A stretch of 64,000 nucleotides of DNA from the NCBI GenBank assembly GCA_902493855.1, contig CABUQV010000002.1, forward strand, positions 115,449 through 179,448. Direction: 5' to 3'. The first letter of the stretch is position 1; each line of letters begins with the position of its first letter. Both the position numbers and the translations under genes were made by a program. The stretch is from an uncultured Collinsella sp. (GTDB lineage: Bacteria > Actinomycetota > Coriobacteriia > Coriobacteriales > Coriobacteriaceae). The notes below the pieces were generated by a model that saw only the letters and a program-made list of their open reading frames with translations, made no database searches and was not told the origin of the DNA. Of this stretch, positions 40,092 to 49,237 are shown in pieces.

Positions 40092-40487
40092 CTAGAGGAC
40101 GAGCTGATGGTAGTCGGCAGGGGTAATGCGGCCTTCGGTGGCAGCGCGGAAAGCGGCGAGTGCATCGCCCGAGAACGGCATGGCCCAGCACAGCCCGCAG
40201 CCTGCGGTAATGGAGCCGGGCAAAGGCATAATGCGCCCGGGCACGCCGGCATCCAGGCAAAGCTGCTCGCACTCCATCACATCGAAGGTGCTGTCGAACG
40301 AAACGATAATCTTGCGCTCGTGGTCGAGGGCATCACCGGACGTGCCTTCGCGATGTGCCTCGCGATACGCCGCGGCGGCCGCTTCCTCTTCCGCAGTATG
40401 TCCACAGCCACCGCAGCCGCAGGTACAGGGCTCGGAACCATCGCAAGTGCAAGGCTCTCCCGTGTCGGGACAAATATCGTGAGACAT
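40092..40487 (-). CDS. DUF3343 putative Se/S carrier-like protein with Cys-rich N-terminus
   Basis: 131 residues. The C-terminal part, KIIVSFDSTFDVMECEQLCL, then GRIMPLPGSITAGCGLCWAM, matches the DUF3343 domain (annotated as putative Se/S carrier protein-like), including its conserved CG pair. Ahead of it are ~30 residues with eight Cys (CPDTGEPCTCDGSEPCTCGC), which could bind metal. It lies just downstream of mobA in a neighbourhood with tRNA-Sec, selB and selA, so a role in selenium or sulfur delivery is plausible but not shown. Confidence 0.75.
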   Translation of the reverse strand: MSHDICPDTGEPCTCDGSEPCTCGCGGCGHTAEEEAAAAAYREAHREGTSGDALDHERKIIVSFDSTFDVMECEQLCLDAGVPGRIMPLPGSITAGCGLCWAMPFSGDALAAFRAATEGRITPADYHQLVL

Positions 40488-40502
40488 GGCAACTCCAATC
40501 GT

Positions 40503-41135
40503 CTAGGCAAGTAACTCGGCCGCCGCAAACTCCTCGGGCGTATTGACGTTCTCGAAGCAGAGCGTCGAGCCCGCGGCCTTAACGATCTGCGGTTCATCCA
40601 TATAACCAGCCTGAACGCGATTGATCAGGCAGCGAATGCGCTGGCGGTCGCAGGCGAGCAGCTCATGGGCAATCGGCGCACACGCGTCACGGCGCCAGAC
40701 GGCGCAAAGCGGCTCAATCCCCCGTTCCTCGTGCGGCACGCACACATCGAGCGCCTCGGCCTCAACACGATCGGCAAGCGCGCCGATGAGTTCCGGCGAG
40801 ACAAACGGCATATCGCAGGCGACGATCGCCACGAGCGGCAATCGGGCCGCGGCCAACGAGCTCGCGATGCCGCGCATGGCACCAGCGGGACCGTCGACGT
40901 CCATCACCACGCGGGGGCGCAGTCCGTCAAACGTGCATTCTTCAAGGTAGGCAAGCTCGCTGGGACGCGACGTCGTCACGACCAACTCGCCGGCAACTGG
41001 CGCCAGCCGGCCCAGCACGCGCTCGATGAGCGGCTCGCCGCAAAACGCCATGCGGGCCTTATCGCAGCCCATGCGCGAGGACAGCCCGCCCGCTTGGACG
41101 ACGCAAGAAAGATCGGCACGTCTTACGGTAGTCAT
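40503..41135 (-). CDS. mobA: molybdenum cofactor guanylyltransferase
   Basis: 210 residues. SCVVQAGGLSSRMGCDKARM is the nucleotidyltransferase signature loop with GTP-binding Lys; VMDVDGPAGAMRGIASSL and VAIVACDMPFVSP carry the metal-binding aspartate. It adds GMP to molybdopterin, making the cofactor used by DMSO-reductase-family enzymes such as FdhF and the orphan molybdoenzyme here. ATG at 41135 has GGGGGTGG upstream. An open frame continues 5' through the tRNA-Sec gene but is not coding. Confidence 0.92.
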   Translation of the reverse strand: MTTVRRADLSCVVQAGGLSSRMGCDKARMAFCGEPLIERVLGRLAPVAGELVVTTSRPSELAYLEECTFDGLRPRVVMDVDGPAGAMRGIASSLAAARLPLVAIVACDMPFVSPELIGALADRVEAEALDVCVPHEERGIEPLCAVWRRDACAPIAHELLACDRQRIRCLINRVQAGYMDEPQIVKAAGSTLCFENVNTPEEFAAAELLA

Positions 41136-41289
41136 ACGGCAAACCACCCCCATCGGCATGTTCGAAACCCGACACACGAAGCCAAATACCGCCGCCGAAA
41201 TAACGGCGCTACGAAAAGCTCGTGCAAAAACAAAACAGCGCCTTTGCGGCACGCAGCAAGACCGCGAGCACAAAAGCGCTGATAGCGTA

Positions 41290-41386
41290 TGGCGGGAACG
41301 TATGTGAATCGAACACATCCAAGACGTTTTGCACGCCTCGCAACGGTTTTGAGGACCGCGGAGCCCACCGGAGCCCATCCGTTCCC
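41290..41386 (-). tRNA. selC: tRNA-Sec (anticodon UCA)
   Basis: 97 nt with encoded CCA. Acceptor GGGAACG pairs with CGTTCCC, the anticodon arm is GCGGT-CCTCAAA-ACCGT reading UCA, the variable arm is long (GCGAGGCGTGCAAAACGTCTTGG region), and the T-loop is TTCGATT. The oversized acceptor/T domain and UCA anticodon are diagnostic of selenocysteine tRNA. It lies between mobA and selB. Confidence 0.93.
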
Positions 41387-41443
41387 AAGTGCGGCGGTAT
41401 TTTACCAAACCGAGCGGGCCCCATCCCAAATAGACAAGCAAGA

Positions 41444-41510
41444 AGTTGCGGTGGAATAGTTCTTGCTTAGGCTGCAAGACCCCAAAAACAGGAACTATTT
41501 CACCGCAACT
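41444..41510. repeat. 67-nt TTGCGGTG hairpin repeat, copy C
   Basis: Arms AGTTGCGGTGGAATAGTTCT and GGAACTATTTCACCGCAACT; loop nearly identical to copy B. It lies between selC and the selB stop, 25 nt after selB. Confidence 0.88.
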
Positions 41511-41535
41511 GAGGAGGCAGGAGCGGGTAACCGGC

Positions 41536-43503
41536 CTAGCGCAGGGAGCGCAGGCCGCCGGCATCCTTGTCGAGCACCGTAAAGCGCACGGCATCCAGGT
41601 GCTCCAAGATGCTGATGGCGCGCTTGCGCGACACACCCAAGGACTCGCGCAGCACGCTCGTGGTGGCAGCGCCGCCGGCTGCCTCAATGGCGGCGGCGAC
41701 GAGTTCGCGCGCATGGGCCTCGGCCGCAGCGGACAGGGCAACGTCGCGCTCGACCTTCACGATCGAGCGGTTGAGCGAAAGCTCGCGCAGGGCGCGCGTC
41801 ATGGTGTCGCGATCGAGCTGCAACTGCTCGCCCACTTCGGGCAACGTCGGTGCATCGAGGCCGGCTTCGTCCAGCAAGGCAACGATACGTTCGCAAGCCT
41901 CTCGCACCACGCGTGCCGCCGCGGCGGCCGAATGCGGATCGAATACCTCGGCGCCCTCGGCGGCGCACACGCCACGCGAGCAGCCCTCGGCAATCAGAGC
42001 CGCGGCAACGGTTTCATCCGCAGCGGGCCAGGCAGCGTGAGCGACCGCGCCGGGCGTAAAGCCCGTCTCCTTGGGAGACGCCGTATGCATGGCCGACAGG
42101 GTCGCCGCCAGCGCATCCATCGCGGCGTCGAGCACCACGGCGTCCGCCAAGAGGCCCGCATCGCCCGCGGCAAGCTTGCGAACGGAGCCCTGCGCCACCA
42201 ATCCGTGCAGTGCGGCATCGGCCTCGCCGACACCAAGATCCAAAGCCTCGGCAACATCAACCGCCGTAACCGGCAGCATCTGCAGCGCCAGCCAAGCGCC
42301 CACACCGCCCGCGATATCACCGGACTCAAGCGCCGCAAACAGTGCGTGCTCGCCAGCAGAAAGCTCGCGCGAGCGACGGCAGCGCGATAGCAGCACGCGC
42401 CCGCCGCCGATGAGCATAACGGGCGAATACGACAGCACCACGGCATGGTCTCCGGCACGCAGCGGCAGCGGCTCCTCCAGGCGCACCTGCACGGTACGGG
42501 TCTCGCCCACCGCCATGGGGGCCTCGCCCTCCATGAACATGATGCGACCGACAACCTCGGCTGTACCCGCCATCACGTGCACGCGCGCACCCGACTCGAG
42601 CACACGCGGCTTGGCTCCCTCGCGACCCAAATACGTAAACGCCATCATAAATCGCATCGTCTGGCCAAAGCGGCCCGCCACGCCGAGCATCTCACCGCGA
42701 TCGAGCGCGGCGACGGCATCGCCCACCAAGTTGAGCGCCACACGCTGACCGGGCAACGCCCGCGGCGTATCGCCATGCACCTGAATCCCACGCACGCGAC
42801 AGGCCGTACGCGACGGCAGCGCGACAAGCTCATCCCCCACCGCAACCGGCGCATCGTGTAGCGTTCCCGTTACGACAGTACCGACGCCCTTAATCGTAAA
42901 GCAGCGGTCAATCGGCAGGCGCGGCGCGGCATCGGTGAGCTCGGCACGGTCGCGGCAGGCATCCCAGCAGGCACTTACCTGCTCGTCGAGCACCGCAAGC
43001 AGCCCGTCGATCCCCTCGCCCGTCTTAGACGACACGGGCACGATCGGCGCGCCCGCAAACACGGTACCCGACAAGAAGTCATCGACATCGAGCTCGGCAA
43101 GCTCGGTCATCTCGGCATCGGCCAGGTCACACATCGTCAGTGCGGCCACCATATGCGTAACGCCCAGCAGCTCCAGCACATGCACGTGCTCGCGGGTCTG
43201 CGGCATCACGCCCTCGACCGCCGAAACCACCAGCACGGCCACGTCGATGCCCGTGGCGCCCTGCACCATGGCGCGCAAGTAATGCGCGTGGCCCGGCACG
43301 TCGACCAGGCCGACGATCTTGCCACTCGGAAGCGCCAGCTCGCCAAAGCCCAGTTCCACGGTCATACCGCGACGGCGCTCAACCTCCAGACGATCGGGGT
43401 TCTTGCCAGTCAGTGCCTCGATCAGTGCCGACTTACCATGGTCAACGTGACCCGCCGTGCCAACGATAACGGGGCACTCCACCAGCGCCTGAACCTCACT
43501 CAT
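41536..43503 (-). CDS. selB: selenocysteine-specific elongation factor
   Basis: A 655-residue translational GTPase. G1 is VGTAGHVDHGKSALIEALTG, the switch has ERRRGMTVELGFGEL, G3 is LVDVPGHAHYLRAM, and the NKXD element is atypical (ALTMCDLADAE, with Met-Cys for Asn-Lys). Domains II-III follow (KGVGTVVTGTLHDAPVAVGD), then four winged helices, the last ending RKRAISILEHLDAVRF, which bind the SECIS hairpin. It delivers Sec-tRNA to UGA. It overlaps selA by 4 nt (ATGA). Confidence 0.95.
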   Translation of the reverse strand: MSEVQALVECPVIVGTAGHVDHGKSALIEALTGKNPDRLEVERRRGMTVELGFGELALPSGKIVGLVDVPGHAHYLRAMVQGATGIDVAVLVVSAVEGVMPQTREHVHVLELLGVTHMVAALTMCDLADAEMTELAELDVDDFLSGTVFAGAPIVPVSSKTGEGIDGLLAVLDEQVSACWDACRDRAELTDAAPRLPIDRCFTIKGVGTVVTGTLHDAPVAVGDELVALPSRTACRVRGIQVHGDTPRALPGQRVALNLVGDAVAALDRGEMLGVAGRFGQTMRFMMAFTYLGREGAKPRVLESGARVHVMAGTAEVVGRIMFMEGEAPMAVGETRTVQVRLEEPLPLRAGDHAVVLSYSPVMLIGGGRVLLSRCRRSRELSAGEHALFAALESGDIAGGVGAWLALQMLPVTAVDVAEALDLGVGEADAALHGLVAQGSVRKLAAGDAGLLADAVVLDAAMDALAATLSAMHTASPKETGFTPGAVAHAAWPAADETVAAALIAEGCSRGVCAAEGAEVFDPHSAAAAARVVREACERIVALLDEAGLDAPTLPEVGEQLQLDRDTMTRALRELSLNRSIVKVERDVALSAAAEAHARELVAAAIEAAGGAATTSVLRESLGVSRKRAISILEHLDAVRFTVLDKDAGGLRSLR

Positions 43504-44957
43504 CGAGCAATCGCCTTCTCAACGCATGCGGCAAGCGTCGACGCCGCCGTCTCGATATCGCGGTCGCCAACAAGCGTACGGACGTCAAACAAAATGCGAT
43601 CGTGCGAGGCGCGCGTGACGACCGGCGTGTCGAAATCCTGGACGAGCGAGCGCTTGAGCGCGTCAACGGAAAGACGCTCATCAACGAGGCGCACGGCAAC
43701 GCACATGGTGGGCAGCTCGACGGTAGGCAGCGAGCCGCCGCCGGGAGTCGACGACTCCTCGACAATCTCCAACTCAACGGCACACGGGCAGCCAGCCTTA
43801 TCGAGGCCCGCCGCTATCAGCTCGCGCAGCTTGCGTGCGCGACGCTCCAGATGAGCCTGCGGAAGCGTGAGCATGTTGAGCACCGGCACCTCGCGATGGG
43901 CCACATCCGCCCCGTCCATGTAGATGCGCAGTGTAGCCTCGAGCGCCGCCAGTGCGAGCTTACCCGGACGCAGGGCACGCATAAGCGGATGCGACCCGCA
44001 GGCCTGGACCAGATCGCGACGGCCCATGATAATGCCCGCCTGCGCGGCGCCGAGCAGCTTATCGCCCGAGCATGACACAATATCGAGCCCCGCCGCGACC
44101 GAAGCCGGCGTGGTTTCTTCGCCTCCGCGCACCAAGATGTCGTCGGGCAACAGCGCGCCCGACCCCTGGTCCTCGTAGAACAGCAGGCCATGCTTGTGAG
44201 CAAGCGCCGCAAGCTCCCGAGAACCCACCTCCTCGTGGAAACCCTCGATGCGATAATTGGAAGGATGGACCTTGAGGATCATGGCCGTGTCGGGCGTGAT
44301 GGCGCGCTCGTAGTCGGCCAGGTGCGTGCGGTTGGTGGCGCCGACCTCGACGAGTTTGGCGCCCGAAGCCGCCATGACATCGGGGATGCGGAAGCTGCCG
44401 CCGATCTCGACAAGCTCGCCGCGGCTGACGATAACCTCCTTGCCTGCGGCATGGGTCGCCAGCACCAGCAGTACCGCGGCGGCGTTGTTGTTGACCACGA
44501 GCGCGTCCTCGGCACCGGTGAGCGAGCGGATCAGCTGCGCGGCGTGCTCCTTGCGCGACCCGCGCGAACAAGTGTCCACACTGTACTCGAGCGTGCTGTA
44601 CCCGCGCGCAACCTCGGCCACGGCCTTGGCGACCGACTTCGCGAGCGGGGCGCGGCCCAAGTTGGTATGGATGACCACACCCGTGGCATTAACTGCTGGG
44701 CGCAGGCTCGGCAGCGCAGAGCGATGCGCACGCCACTCGATGGCCGAGGCCAGGTCGCGCTTGGAACGCGGGGCGGCACCGGCACGAATCGCAGCGCGCT
44801 CCTCGTCGAGCTCGGCCGTCACGGCAGCATGGACCACCGCGTCGCAGGTCTCCCCCGCCGCCTTCACCACCGGCCACTCGGCAAGCAGCTCGTTGACGGA
44901 AGGAATAGCGCGAAGGCGGGCGCGTACCTCATCGGACATGTTCTGGCTATCGCTCAT
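43500..44957 (-). CDS. selA: L-seryl-tRNA(Sec) selenium transferase
   Basis: A 485-residue PLP enzyme that turns Ser-tRNA-Sec into Sec-tRNA-Sec. The N-terminal tRNA-binding domain starts RLRAIPSVNELLAEW; the fold-type I core has ATGVVIHTNLGRAPLA, EDALVVNNNAAAVLL and the PLP lysine in VSCSGDKLLGAAQAGIIMG. AAAGG lies six nt before the ATG. It is co-transcribed with selB; selD, which would supply selenophosphate, is not in the window. Confidence 0.95.
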   Translation of the reverse strand: MSDSQNMSDEVRARLRAIPSVNELLAEWPVVKAAGETCDAVVHAAVTAELDEERAAIRAGAAPRSKRDLASAIEWRAHRSALPSLRPAVNATGVVIHTNLGRAPLAKSVAKAVAEVARGYSTLEYSVDTCSRGSRKEHAAQLIRSLTGAEDALVVNNNAAAVLLVLATHAAGKEVIVSRGELVEIGGSFRIPDVMAASGAKLVEVGATNRTHLADYERAITPDTAMILKVHPSNYRIEGFHEEVGSRELAALAHKHGLLFYEDQGSGALLPDDILVRGGEETTPASVAAGLDIVSCSGDKLLGAAQAGIIMGRRDLVQACGSHPLMRALRPGKLALAALEATLRIYMDGADVAHREVPVLNMLTLPQAHLERRARKLRELIAAGLDKAGCPCAVELEIVEESSTPGGGSLPTVELPTMCVAVRLVDERLSVDALKRSLVQDFDTPVVTRASHDRILFDVRTLVGDRDIETAASTLAACVEKAIAR

Positions 44958-45033
44958 GTGCGGCCTTTCAAAACCAAAGGTGAATCAATCGTTCGAACGT
45001 CAAACTATCAGCCAATTCGATCGGCTGAGTCAA

Positions 45034-47151
45034 TCAATCGTTATTATCCTCGCGCGCCGCGATCTTTTCCACACGAACGGCGTTTTCCTGGGTGAGCGCG
45101 GCACCCGTCAACGGGTCCCAGCGCAGCGGCGTATGGTCGAGCGGGCCCACACCCAAGGCTTGAACGCCACCGGCATCGGCGCCAAACGAACGCCCGCCGG
45201 GGGCGGCCGACGTAAAGATGCACGCCGGATGCAGATACGGCGTCGTCTCCACGCGCACGCGGTCGCGGCCCAAATCGCTCACGAGTTCGACGATCTCGCC
45301 GTCGGCGATGCCCATGTGTGCAGCAGCATCGGCATTCATCTGCACGGCATCCAGGTCCGATCCAGCCTCGGCGGCACCTTGGGCCGCAAGCCTGCGCGAG
45401 GTGTGCGACTCAAAGGGACGGTTGCCACTAATGAGGCGAAACATCCCCGGGCCGGGCTCCACCATGGGCGCAATCCAGTTGGGCACACGACCCATGCCGA
45501 CTCGTTCCCATACGTCGCTTGCCAGCGCAATTTTGCCGCCGGCAAGCGGAATCACCGGCTCACCCGTGCGCGACGGCAGCGCCACGCCCGTATCGGCCCA
45601 GCCGCGCTCCTTGAGCTCGTCCAGATCGATCCCAAAAGGCGCCACCTGGGCAGCCGTCAGATCGTCAGACGTAAACTGGAAATACTCGCCCGCGCCACAC
45701 GCCTGCGCCAACCCGGCAAAGATCTCCCGCCCCGGCCTCGTGTCGTCATGCAGCACGGGCAGCACGGCATTTCGGTAGAACACGCGCGCATCGTTGGCGC
45801 CTGTCACCGTTCCCACGCCGCGATCGGCCTCCAGATACGTCACGTCGGGCAGCACGAAGTCAGAAGCACGCGCCGTCTCGGACCAACGAATATCAATCGT
45901 CACAAGCAAGTCGAGCTGCTGCAAAATACTCAACCAAGCCTGTGCATTGCCATAGCCCGCACCGGGGTTACTGGCATAGACGATGAGCCCACGCAAATCA
46001 CCGGCAAGAATCGACTGACCGATGGTCGTGCACAGGCCGCGCTCGGGATCGACGAGCGGATAGCGCTCGGACCCCAGCTTGGGCCCACGCGGCACCGGCG
46101 GCGTCGCAAAGCGCGTGGGATCGAGGTCGCCCAACACAAGCGGCGTGGGCGGATTGAGCGCGCCGCCCGCATGCCCGATGCAGCCCAGCAGCACATCGAC
46201 CAAGCAGATAGCGCGCGCGGTCTGGGTGCTATTGGCATACGCGATACCGATGCCACCATGAAAGCCCGCATCCACCACAGCGGCAGGCGCGGCGGCAGCG
46301 AGATCGCGCGCCGTGGCGACAATCTCTGCGGCCGGCACGTCGCACATCGACTCGGCCCACTCGGGCGTCCAAGGACGGGCCGCCTGCGCCAGCTCGTCAA
46401 AACCCGTGGTATAGCGGTCCACGAACTCGTGGTCGTACAGATCCTCGGCAATCAACACGTGGGCAATACCCAACAGCAGCGCCAAGTCGCAGCCCGGGCG
46501 TACGCGCAGCCAGCGGTCGGCAAGCGCAGCCGAGCCGCTGCGCCGGGGGTCAACCACGATGATTTTCGCCCCACGCCGGCGCGCATCGTTGAGTGCATCA
46601 ACGGCCCCCATCGTCGACGAATCGACAATGGAACGTCCCAAATACATGATGCAATCGGTATGTGCCAGGTCGGAGGCGGGGCTGTAGCCCAGGCTGTGCT
46701 CCCAGCCGGTCAGACGGCTTACCTCGCAGGCACCGTTGGCACCGTACACGTTGGGCGAGCCCAGCGCATGCATAAAGCGATAGGCCCAGTAGCGGTCGAA
46801 CGAGGGCACGCCGAGTGTCATGCCCAGCGCACGAGGCCCGCGCTCGTCAACAATCCCCAAAAGGCGCTCGGCAATCTGGGCAAACGCCTCGTCCCAGGTA
46901 ATCGCATCAAACCCCGAGCCATCCTGGCGGCGTCGCATGGGGTGCATGATGCGGTCGCGCTCGTCAAACGGCATTGCCAGGCGATGCCGTCCGCGGGCGC
47001 ACAGGGCTCGCGCCGCACACGGATGCCCCGGCACCGGCAACTCGGCCACCACACGCCCATCCTCAACATGGGCCGCAAAGGCGCAATCGGCATAGCATCC
47101 CCCGCATGTCGTCACCACGGCGCGACCGTCACGCTTCACAGCAGATGCCAT
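45034..47151 (-). CDS. DMSO-reductase-family molybdoenzyme, no Sec, no export signal
   Basis: A 705-residue bis-MGD protein. The N-terminal [4Fe-4S] site has CGGCYADCAF and, further on, CARGRHRLAM; LGSPNVYGANGACEVSR probably holds the Mo ligand (Cys), IIVVDPRRSGSAALADRWL and LVTIDIRWSETARASDFVLP bind the cofactor, and a molydop_binding domain ends the protein. There is no twin-arginine signal, so it is cytoplasmic. No FeS or membrane partner adjoins it; it sits between selA and the focA terminator. It might be a second formate dehydrogenase-like or a reductase subunit; the substrate cannot be told. AAAGGGG lies 8 nt before the ATG. Confidence 0.82.
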   Translation of the reverse strand: MASAVKRDGRAVVTTCGGCYADCAFAAHVEDGRVVAELPVPGHPCAARALCARGRHRLAMPFDERDRIMHPMRRRQDGSGFDAITWDEAFAQIAERLLGIVDERGPRALGMTLGVPSFDRYWAYRFMHALGSPNVYGANGACEVSRLTGWEHSLGYSPASDLAHTDCIMYLGRSIVDSSTMGAVDALNDARRRGAKIIVVDPRRSGSAALADRWLRVRPGCDLALLLGIAHVLIAEDLYDHEFVDRYTTGFDELAQAARPWTPEWAESMCDVPAAEIVATARDLAAAAPAAVVDAGFHGGIGIAYANSTQTARAICLVDVLLGCIGHAGGALNPPTPLVLGDLDPTRFATPPVPRGPKLGSERYPLVDPERGLCTTIGQSILAGDLRGLIVYASNPGAGYGNAQAWLSILQQLDLLVTIDIRWSETARASDFVLPDVTYLEADRGVGTVTGANDARVFYRNAVLPVLHDDTRPGREIFAGLAQACGAGEYFQFTSDDLTAAQVAPFGIDLDELKERGWADTGVALPSRTGEPVIPLAGGKIALASDVWERVGMGRVPNWIAPMVEPGPGMFRLISGNRPFESHTSRRLAAQGAAEAGSDLDAVQMNADAAAHMGIADGEIVELVSDLGRDRVRVETTPYLHPACIFTSAAPGGRSFGADAGGVQALGVGPLDHTPLRWDPLTGAALTQENAVRVEKIAAREDNND

Positions 47152-47213
47152 CTCGATTACCCCTTTCGCAAGCCAAACACAACAGGCAAACAGCCCAGCA
47201 ACGAGCCCCAGAC

Positions 47214-47251
47214 CAAAAAAGCCTCCCGCACGGCAACGCCCCGCGGGAGGC
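47214..47251 (-). terminator. intrinsic terminator of the formate hydrogenlyase operon
   Basis: A 9-bp stem GCCTCCCGC/GCGGGAGGC (47221-47229, 47243-47251) followed on the minus strand by TTTTTT, 22 nt after the focA stop. It closes the ~15-kb operon. Confidence 0.9.
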
Positions 47252-47273
47252 CCAACGTCAAACAGACGGCACC

Positions 47274-48113
47274 TTACGCCTCGGACTTCTTGGCGTAGAC
47301 AAACCAGTAGCCGAGCGCGATCAGAACCGCACCGCCCACGATGTTGCCCAGCGTGGCGGCGGATAGGTTAAACGCAATACCCGCGACGTTGAGCGCATCG
47401 GCCCCGGCAACCTTGGCACCATAGCCGCACGCGTGCATCACGGCACCCATGGGCAAAAAGTACATGTTGGCAACGCAGTGCTCAAAACCGCAGGCCACAA
47501 AGGCGGCGATGGGCAGCAAAATGCCCACAACCTTATCGACTACGGTCTTGCCCGCAGTACCAATCCACACGGCCAGGCACACAAAGATATTGCACAGGAT
47601 GCCACGGAAGAAGATCGTCACCCAGTCGATCGTCACCTTGCCGGCGGCGACGCTCACCATGGAGTTGGCGACCGCCTCGCCGTTGAGTTTATAGATGCCG
47701 GCCATGTACACCAAAAAGACGATGAACAGAGCACCGACAAAATTGCCGACCCACACGACGACCCAGGCCTTAAGCATCTGGACAAGGGTGATCTTTTTGC
47801 TCTTGAGCGCGCAGACCATAAGCGAATTGCCAGTAAACAGCTCGGCGCCGCACACCAGCACCAGCACCAGTCCCAGGCAAAAGCACAGGCCGCCCACGAC
47901 GCGCTGGGCACCCCAGCCCAGCGTGCTGTCGCTCAAAAACACCGTAAAGAACAGGCCGCCGAAGGCGATAAACGCGCCGGCGAACATTGCCAACAGAAAG
48001 GTCTTAGAGACCGGCAGGTTAGCCTTGGTCACGCCGGCGGCCTCGGTCTTGGCCTCGATCGCGGCGGGCGCCAGGCAATCGGGAGCGGGATACTCCACCT
48101 TGGAATCTGCCAT
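47274..48113 (-). CDS. focA: formate/nitrite-family channel (FocA)
   Basis: About 279 residues with six membrane helices. AGAFIAFGGLFFTVFLSD, CGAELFTGNSLMV (helix 2 broken by the omega loop), WVGNFVGALFIV and CGFEHCVANMYFLPMGA (with the pore histidine) are typical of pentameric formate channels. It moves formate to or from the cytoplasmic FdhF. ATG at 48113 has AGGAAAGAAG upstream; an earlier in-frame start is less good. As the last gene of the operon it matches focB of the E. coli hyf cluster in place. Confidence 0.92.
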   Translation of the reverse strand: MADSKVEYPAPDCLAPAAIEAKTEAAGVTKANLPVSKTFLLAMFAGAFIAFGGLFFTVFLSDSTLGWGAQRVVGGLCFCLGLVLVLVCGAELFTGNSLMVCALKSKKITLVQMLKAWVVVWVGNFVGALFIVFLVYMAGIYKLNGEAVANSMVSVAAGKVTIDWVTIFFRGILCNIFVCLAVWIGTAGKTVVDKVVGILLPIAAFVACGFEHCVANMYFLPMGAVMHACGYGAKVAGADALNVAGIAFNLSAATLGNIVGGAVLIALGYWFVYAKKSEA

Positions 48114-48152
48114 GTCAATCACTTCTTTCCTATTCAGCAGAGACAAGCGCTG

Positions 48153-48656
48153 CTATTGCTCCTGCCCCAAGCGGACAAAGTGGGAAAAGTCGTTGGCGGC
48201 CACGGCGTCGTACACGGCGTCGACGGCCTCAAAGACCTCCGGGGACATGGGGTTATAGAACTCCGTATCGCCCGGCTGAATCCCTATGAAGACGATATCT
48301 TCGCACGATTGCTCAATCTCTTCGATCAGAATCGACAAGGGAAGCGAATGCGTGGTGAACATCGACTTGCGGGCCACATCACGTTTGTCGAGCAAGCGGA
48401 TGGCACCGACGGGCAGTGCCATGTCTGCGGCATCGACCAAAACCAAACGCGGCGGACGTTCGCGCTTGACCTCGATGATGTCATCCTCGGGCGTCTGACC
48501 GCCATCGATGGTGTACCAGCCGGCAAGCGGCGCGTCCTCCATCTTTTTGGAGAGCACGGGGCCGGCGGCATCGTCGGCACGCAGCACGCTTCCCGCCGTG
48601 AGCACAATGCCCGCAAACGGGGCGCCGTTCACGCGACCATCCACAACGCGACCCAT
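48153..48656 (-). CDS. hycI: hydrogenase maturation endopeptidase
   Basis: 167 residues matching HycI: VLTAGSVLRADDAAGPVLSK with the first metal-binding Asp, WYTIDGGQTPEDDIIEVKRE, LVLVDAADMALPVGAIRLLD with the second Asp, and MFTTHSLPLSILIEEIEQ with the His. It removes the C-terminal tail of HyfG after nickel insertion. Its ATG overlaps the hycH-like stop (TAATG). Confidence 0.93.
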   Translation of the reverse strand: MGRVVDGRVNGAPFAGIVLTAGSVLRADDAAGPVLSKKMEDAPLAGWYTIDGGQTPEDDIIEVKRERPPRLVLVDAADMALPVGAIRLLDKRDVARKSMFTTHSLPLSILIEEIEQSCEDIVFIGIQPGDTEFYNPMSPEVFEAVDAVYDAVAANDFSHFVRLGQEQ

Positions 48657-49237
48657 TACTGCAACCTTCCCGTCAGATACACGCCCGACACATCGCGCAC
48701 GCGCTCAACCAGATCGCGAAACTTCATTAAGAACGCGACCTGCTGGGCATGCAGGCTAAAGTCGTCGTCGAACACCGAGATGCCAGCCTTCGCCGAACCG
48801 CGAAAACCGCGCTCGTCGAGCAACGCATCGCAGGCCTCGAGCAGCGACGGCACCGCCGCCTTGTCGAGCTGGCACTCACCAAAGGATCGGATGGCCTCGA
48901 ACTTGGTCTTGGCCTCCCCCTCCGGCAGCGCGTCGACGAGCGAATAGAACACATCCACCGGCACCGACAGGCGCGGCTCAAAGCAATCGAGCACGCCGGT
49001 GTGGTGGCCCACGGCGAGCGTGTAGTACAGCACGTCGCAGGCCTCCTGGGGAACGTCTTCCTCGGTCTCCACAAACTTACGCGTGAGCTCATAGAAGACC
49101 ACCTGGTCGGGCGCATGGCCCAGGCAGGGGTCGGCGACGCCCTCGGCGGCCTCGTCGCTTGCGCGCGAGGCATCGCCAAAAGAGCCGCCGAGCATGCCGG
49201 GGCCCGCAAAGTAACCAGAGCGGTCCGTGAGCTCCAT
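48656..49237 (-). CDS. hyfJ: formate hydrogenlyase maturation protein HycH/HyfJ
   Basis: 193 residues. The core VVFYELTRKFVETEEDVPQE then LYYTLAVGHHTGVLDCFEP is the HycH signature. It is needed for processing of the hydrogenase-3/4 large subunit in E. coli. The protein has ~45 extra N-terminal residues compared with E. coli HycH. GGAGG lies seven nt before the ATG, inside the end of hyfI. Confidence 0.88.
   Translation of the reverse strand: MELTDRSGYFAGPGMLGGSFGDASRASDEAAEGVADPCLGHAPDQVVFYELTRKFVETEEDVPQEACDVLYYTLAVGHHTGVLDCFEPRLSVPVDVFYSLVDALPEGEAKTKFEAIRSFGECQLDKAAVPSLLEACDALLDERGFRGSAKAGISVFDDDFSLHAQQVAFLMKFRDLVERVRDVSGVYLTGRLQ

Noticed and set aside
41136..41741. Longer MobA starting upstream of tRNA-Sec
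   Set aside because: The frame is open through the tRNA gene but the extra residues are low-complexity, and a good ribosome site precedes the ATG at 41135.
45034..47151. Second selenocysteine enzyme
   Set aside because: There is no in-frame UGA; the probable ligand position is a Cys codon.
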